Below are positions 6,264 to 8,329 of a stretch of 8,329 nucleotides of DNA, piece after piece. The stretch's first letter is position 1. Each line of letters opens with the position of its first letter. The stretch lies in assembly GCA_030037405.1 (NCBI GenBank), contig JASHRK010000344.1, positions 1-8,329 of the forward strand, read 5' to 3'. Position numbers and translations under genes: made by a program. Under the pieces are notes generated by a model. It saw only the letters and a program-made list of their open reading frames with translations. It was not told where the DNA came from and did not search any database. The DNA is from Acidimicrobiales bacterium. Its GTDB lineage: Bacteria > Actinomycetota > Acidimicrobiia > Acidimicrobiales > Bog-793.

Positions 6264-7927
6264 GCGGCGTGGGTGAGCCGGTAAGGGTTGCGTTTCTTGG
6301 CGGGCTTGGCGAGATAGGGCGAAACTGCGCCCTTATCGAGCAGTCGGGCCGCATCGTCGTCCTCGACTGCGGCGTGCTCTTCCCCAACGCCGAGATGCCC
6401 GGAGTGGACCTCGTGCTGCCCGACCTCTCCTACCTCGCCGAGCGCCGGGGCGACATCGACGGGATCGTCCTCTCGCACGGGCACGAGGACCACATCGGGG
6501 CGATCGGCTACCTCCTCCGGGAGGTCGACGCGCCCGTGTACGGCTCGGCCTTCACCCTCAGCCTCGCGAGGAACCATCTCGACGAGGCGAGCATCTCCTC
6601 GGCGGGGCTCGTTGCCGTGAAGGACGGCGAGCGGCGCACCATCGGGCCCTTCGACGTCGAGTTCATCCCCGTGACCCACTCGGTGCCGAACGGCTTCGCC
6701 ACCGCCTTTCACACCGCCCAGGGCGTCGTCTTGCACTCGGGCGACTTCAAGCTCGACCTGACCCCTGTCGACGGGCGGCGGACGGATCTCGCGCGGATCG
6801 GCGAGATCGCCTCGACGACGGGGGTACGGCTGCTGCTGTCGGACTCGACGAACGCCGAAGAGCCCGGCTACACCGGCAGCGAGCGGAGCGTGGGCGAGTC
6901 GCTCCGGCGCATCTTCGAGTCCCACCCGGACCGGCGCATCATCGCCGCCTGTTTCGCCAGCCACGTGCACCGCATCCAGCAGCTCGCCGACGCCGCCGTC
7001 GCGAGCGGTCGACGGATCGCCCTCATCGGCCGGTCGATGCTGAAGAACGTCTCGCTCGCCCGCGAGCAGGGGCTGCTCCGCGTCCCCGACCCTTCGATCG
7101 TGGAGTCGGAGTCGCTCGATCGTCTCGATCCAGGCGAGCTCTGCATCCTCTCGACGGGCTCGCAGGGGGAGCCGATGTCTGCGCTCGCCCTCATGGCGAG
7201 CGGCGAGAGCCGCTATCTCGAGATAACTGACGGGGACGTCGTCGTCCTGAGCTCGCACGCCATCCCGGGGAACGAATGGGCCGTGGCCAAGGTCATGGAC
7301 GGGCTCGCGAGGCGGGGGGCGGAGGTGATCCATGCCGCGGTGGCGCATGTCCACGAGAGCGGGCACGGGCGGCAGGGGGAGCTGGCGACGCTCTTGTCGA
7401 TCGCCCGGCCCGACTGTTTCGTGCCGGTGCACGGCGAGTACCGCCACCTTCTCCGTCACTCGAGGCTGGCGATCGAGATGGGCGTGGCGCCCTCCAAGGC
7501 CCTCCTGTGCGAGGACGGCGATGCCATCGCCCTCACCGATGGGGGCATCGACTTCGACGGCGAGGTCCCGGCGAGCTACGTCTTCGTCGACGGCATCGCC
7601 GGCGACATCGGCACGGGTGTGCTGCGAGACCGGCGCGTGCTGGCAGAGGAGGGCGTCGTCGTCGTCGTCGTGACCGTCGACCGGCGAAGCGGCGAGCTGC
7701 TGGCCCGTCCCGAGGTCGTGAGCAGGGGCTTCCTCGACGCTGCCGGGCAGGAGGACCTGACGGCCGAGGCCCGCTCGGCGGTCGAGAAGGCGATAGAGGT
7801 TGCGATCGGAGAGGGCCACACCGAGCCCGACGCCCTGAGGCGCGTCGTCAGGCGGACGATAGGCCGCCTCGTGAACGAGCGCACACGGCGGCGGCCGATG
7901 ATCGTTCCCGTCCTGGTCGAGGCGTAG
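6260..7927 (+). CDS. rnj: Ribonuclease J (beta-lactamase/beta-CASP RNase)
   Basis: A 555-residue metallo-beta-lactamase/beta-CASP nuclease with endonuclease and 5'-3' exonuclease activity in RNA maturation and decay. Motifs in order: GGLGEIGRN and VLDCG near the N-terminus; zinc motif HGHEDH at 73-78; third-motif H140 in VTHS; D162 in HSGDFK; the beta-CASP SDSTNAE at 194-200, ASHVHR at 233-238 and ESGHGRQGE from 366; then VPVHGEYRHL with H391. The length matches the family, including the C-terminal domain. The start is GTG 6260 or GTG 6269; homology begins only at about VRVAFLGG, so neither is excluded, and 6260 is chosen because its GTGA overlaps the mini-ORF stop. Following dapA and preceding ftsK is the usual actinobacterial order. 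Confidence 0.95.
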   Translation: MSGVGEPVRVAFLGGLGEIGRNCALIEQSGRIVVLDCGVLFPNAEMPGVDLVLPDLSYLAERRGDIDGIVLSHGHEDHIGAIGYLLREVDAPVYGSAFTLSLARNHLDEASISSAGLVAVKDGERRTIGPFDVEFIPVTHSVPNGFATAFHTAQGVVLHSGDFKLDLTPVDGRRTDLARIGEIASTTGVRLLLSDSTNAEEPGYTGSERSVGESLRRIFESHPDRRIIAACFASHVHRIQQLADAAVASGRRIALIGRSMLKNVSLAREQGLLRVPDPSIVESESLDRLDPGELCILSTGSQGEPMSALALMASGESRYLEITDGDVVVLSSHAIPGNEWAVAKVMDGLARRGAEVIHAAVAHVHESGHGRQGELATLLSIARPDCFVPVHGEYRHLLRHSRLAIEMGVAPSKALLCEDGDAIALTDGGIDFDGEVPASYVFVDGIAGDIGTGVLRDRRVLAEEGVVVVVVTVDRRSGELLARPEVVSRGFLDAAGQEDLTAEARSAVEKAIEVAIGEGHTEPDALRRVVRRTIGRLVNERTRRRPMIVPVLVEA

Positions 7928-7935
7928 GTTCAGGA

Positions 7936-7951
7936 GCCGGCTGGTGCCGGC
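7936..7951 (+). terminator. Short GC hairpin after rnj
   Basis: GCCGGC (7936-7941) and GCCGGC (7946-7951) form a 6-bp stem with a TGGT loop, 8 bases after the rnj stop. No T-run follows. It lies directly before the larger inverted repeat and may act with it. Confidence 0.3.
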
Positions 7952-7964
7952 GCCTGCCCTCTGG

Positions 7965-8009
7965 AGTGGTTGAGGTTGTGTGCCGTTGCGGGCCACAACC
8001 TCAACCACT
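7965..8009. repeat. Perfect 16-bp inverted repeat between rnj and the ftsK-like gene
   Basis: AGTGGTTGAGGTTGTG (7965-7980) is exactly complementary to 7994-8009, with a 13-base loop. GCC/GGC inside the loop can add 3 bp past a one-base bulge. The arms are clearly less GC-rich than the flanking sequence. There is no T-run on either side, so a classical intrinsic terminator is not shown, though U-tract-less hairpins can terminate in some actinobacteria. Other readings are a repeat family copy or a binding site. It is the strongest simple structure in the window. Confidence 0.7.
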
Positions 8010-8024
8010 ACGCGACGTCCCGTA

Positions 8025-8071
8025 GCCACAGTGCCTGGTGGGGCTCGTGTTAGCGTTGTTGACACTGTGGC
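8025..8071 (+). promoter_or_regulatory. Promoter-like region of the ftsK-like gene with inverted repeat
   Basis: TAGCGT (8051-8056) fits TANNNT and lies 10 bases before the first GTG, so the transcript would be nearly leaderless. No Shine-Dalgarno sequence is evident near the start. GCCACAGTG (8025-8033) and CACTGTGGC (8063-8071) form a perfect 9-base inverted repeat flanking the box, a possible operator or hairpin. A TTGACA at 8059-8064 has no -10 at the proper distance downstream. Confidence 0.35.
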
Positions 8072-8329
8072 AGTGACGAAGCCGCCTGCACGAGCGCGGT
8101 CCCAACGAGCTGGGCGTTCGAGCCCTTCCTCGAGGCAGTCGACGAGATCGTCGACGAAACCGTCCGCGAAACCGGCGACCAGGCAGCGTGCCGCCCAGCC
8201 GGCCCGGCCGCGTGCGGGGCGGTCGACCCGTCAGGGAGCCGGGCGGTCGACCCGGCAAGGGGCCGCGAGCAGCAAGACGGGTGTAGAGCACCTCGCCGGT
8301 CGCCTCGTCGCTGCGTTTCGTGCTCAGCC
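8067..8329 (+). CDS. ftsK: Probable DNA translocase FtsK, N-terminal part (cut by window edge)
   Basis: An open frame of 87 complete codons runs off the right edge with no stop. It begins at GTG 8067 or, two codons later, GTG 8073. The visible part is a strongly basic, low-complexity tail rich in Arg, Ser, Thr, Pro, Ala and Gln, with no acidic residue until about residue 78, then GVEHLAGRLVAAFRAQ. No membrane segment or ATPase motif is inside the window. The call rests on position: ftsK follows rnj in many actinobacteria, and their FtsK proteins often start with a basic, disordered stretch before the membrane helices. FtsK would pump chromosome DNA at the division septum. Another membrane protein with a basic tail cannot be excluded. 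Confidence 0.55.
   Translation, partial: MAVTKPPARARSQRAGRSSPSSRQSTRSSTKPSAKPATRQRAAQPARPRAGRSTRQGAGRSTRQGAASSKTGVEHLAGRLVAAFRAQ
8217..8264 (+). repeat. Tandem 24-base repeat in the ftsK-like gene
   Basis: Two adjacent 24-base units (8217-8240 and 8241-8264) each encode GRSTRQGA. They differ at three positions, all third codon bases (CGT/CGG, CAG/CAA, GGA/GGG) and all synonymous, so the peptide repeat is exact. Confidence 0.85.

Noticed and set aside
8059..8064. TTGACA as a -35 box
   Set aside because: It matches the consensus exactly, but no -10-like sequence lies 16-19 bases downstream, and the gene starts at 8067 or 8073, before such a promoter could serve it.
6224..8065. 613-codon open frame on the minus strand opposite rnj
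   Set aside because: It mirrors the rnj gene, whose catalytic motifs are intact on the + strand. The product is rich in Arg, Asp, Val and Leu with no recognisable domain.
1..8329. Mobile elements, CRISPR arrays, phage or defence genes
   Set aside because: No transposase or integrase frames, no regularly spaced repeats, and no composition break across the coding region. The content is a conserved housekeeping cluster.

Overview
The window is high-GC, with dense CTC/GTC/GAG/GCC codon use and GTG starts, and carries a run of housekeeping genes all on the + strand: rpsO, pnp, an M16 zinc peptidase, dapB, dapA, rnj (ribonuclease J) and the first ~87 codons of a probable ftsK. This order matches the actinobacterial arrangement recalled from mycobacteria (gpsI/pnp, pepR, dapB, dapA, RNase J, ftsK). 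The likely source is an actinomycetote, perhaps a deep-branching class such as Acidimicrobiia. That placement is an inference from gene order and composition; no taxonomic search was run.

Layout. Positions 1-350 hold no protein gene. They contain several hairpins, a minus-strand T-arm-like element followed by a terminator-like hairpin on the same strand, and then a possible promoter and structured leader for rpsO. rpsO (351-608) is separated from pnp (813-3176) by a 204-base structured gap. pnp, the M16 peptidase and dapB form a tightly coupled block: the pnp stop overlaps the peptidase start in CTGA, and the peptidase stop overlaps the dapB start in ATGA. A 102-base gap with two hairpins and a leaderless-type -10 box leads to dapA (5308-6234). 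dapA is followed, through a 10-codon mini-ORF joined at both ends by NTGA overlaps, by rnj (6260-7927). A 139-base gap with a 6-bp hairpin, a perfect 16-bp inverted repeat and a second -10-like box precedes the truncated ftsK-like gene, which runs off the right edge.

How the genes work together. S15, PNPase and RNase J belong to translation and RNA decay/processing. PNPase degrades RNA 3'-5' and RNase J acts as endonuclease and 5'-3' exonuclease. DapA and DapB catalyse consecutive steps of the diaminopimelate/lysine pathway. The M16 peptidase is a zinc metallopeptidase of uncertain substrate that habitually sits behind pnp.

Nothing here looks like a new defence, mobile or biosynthetic system. 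The points most worth checking are the apparent CTG start of the M16 peptidase, the NTGA relay into rnj, the shared TAGCGT boxes just before dapA and ftsK, the long tail of PNPase, the exact peptide repeat in the ftsK N-terminus encoded with synonymous differences, and the minus-strand tRNA/tmRNA-like element upstream of rpsO.
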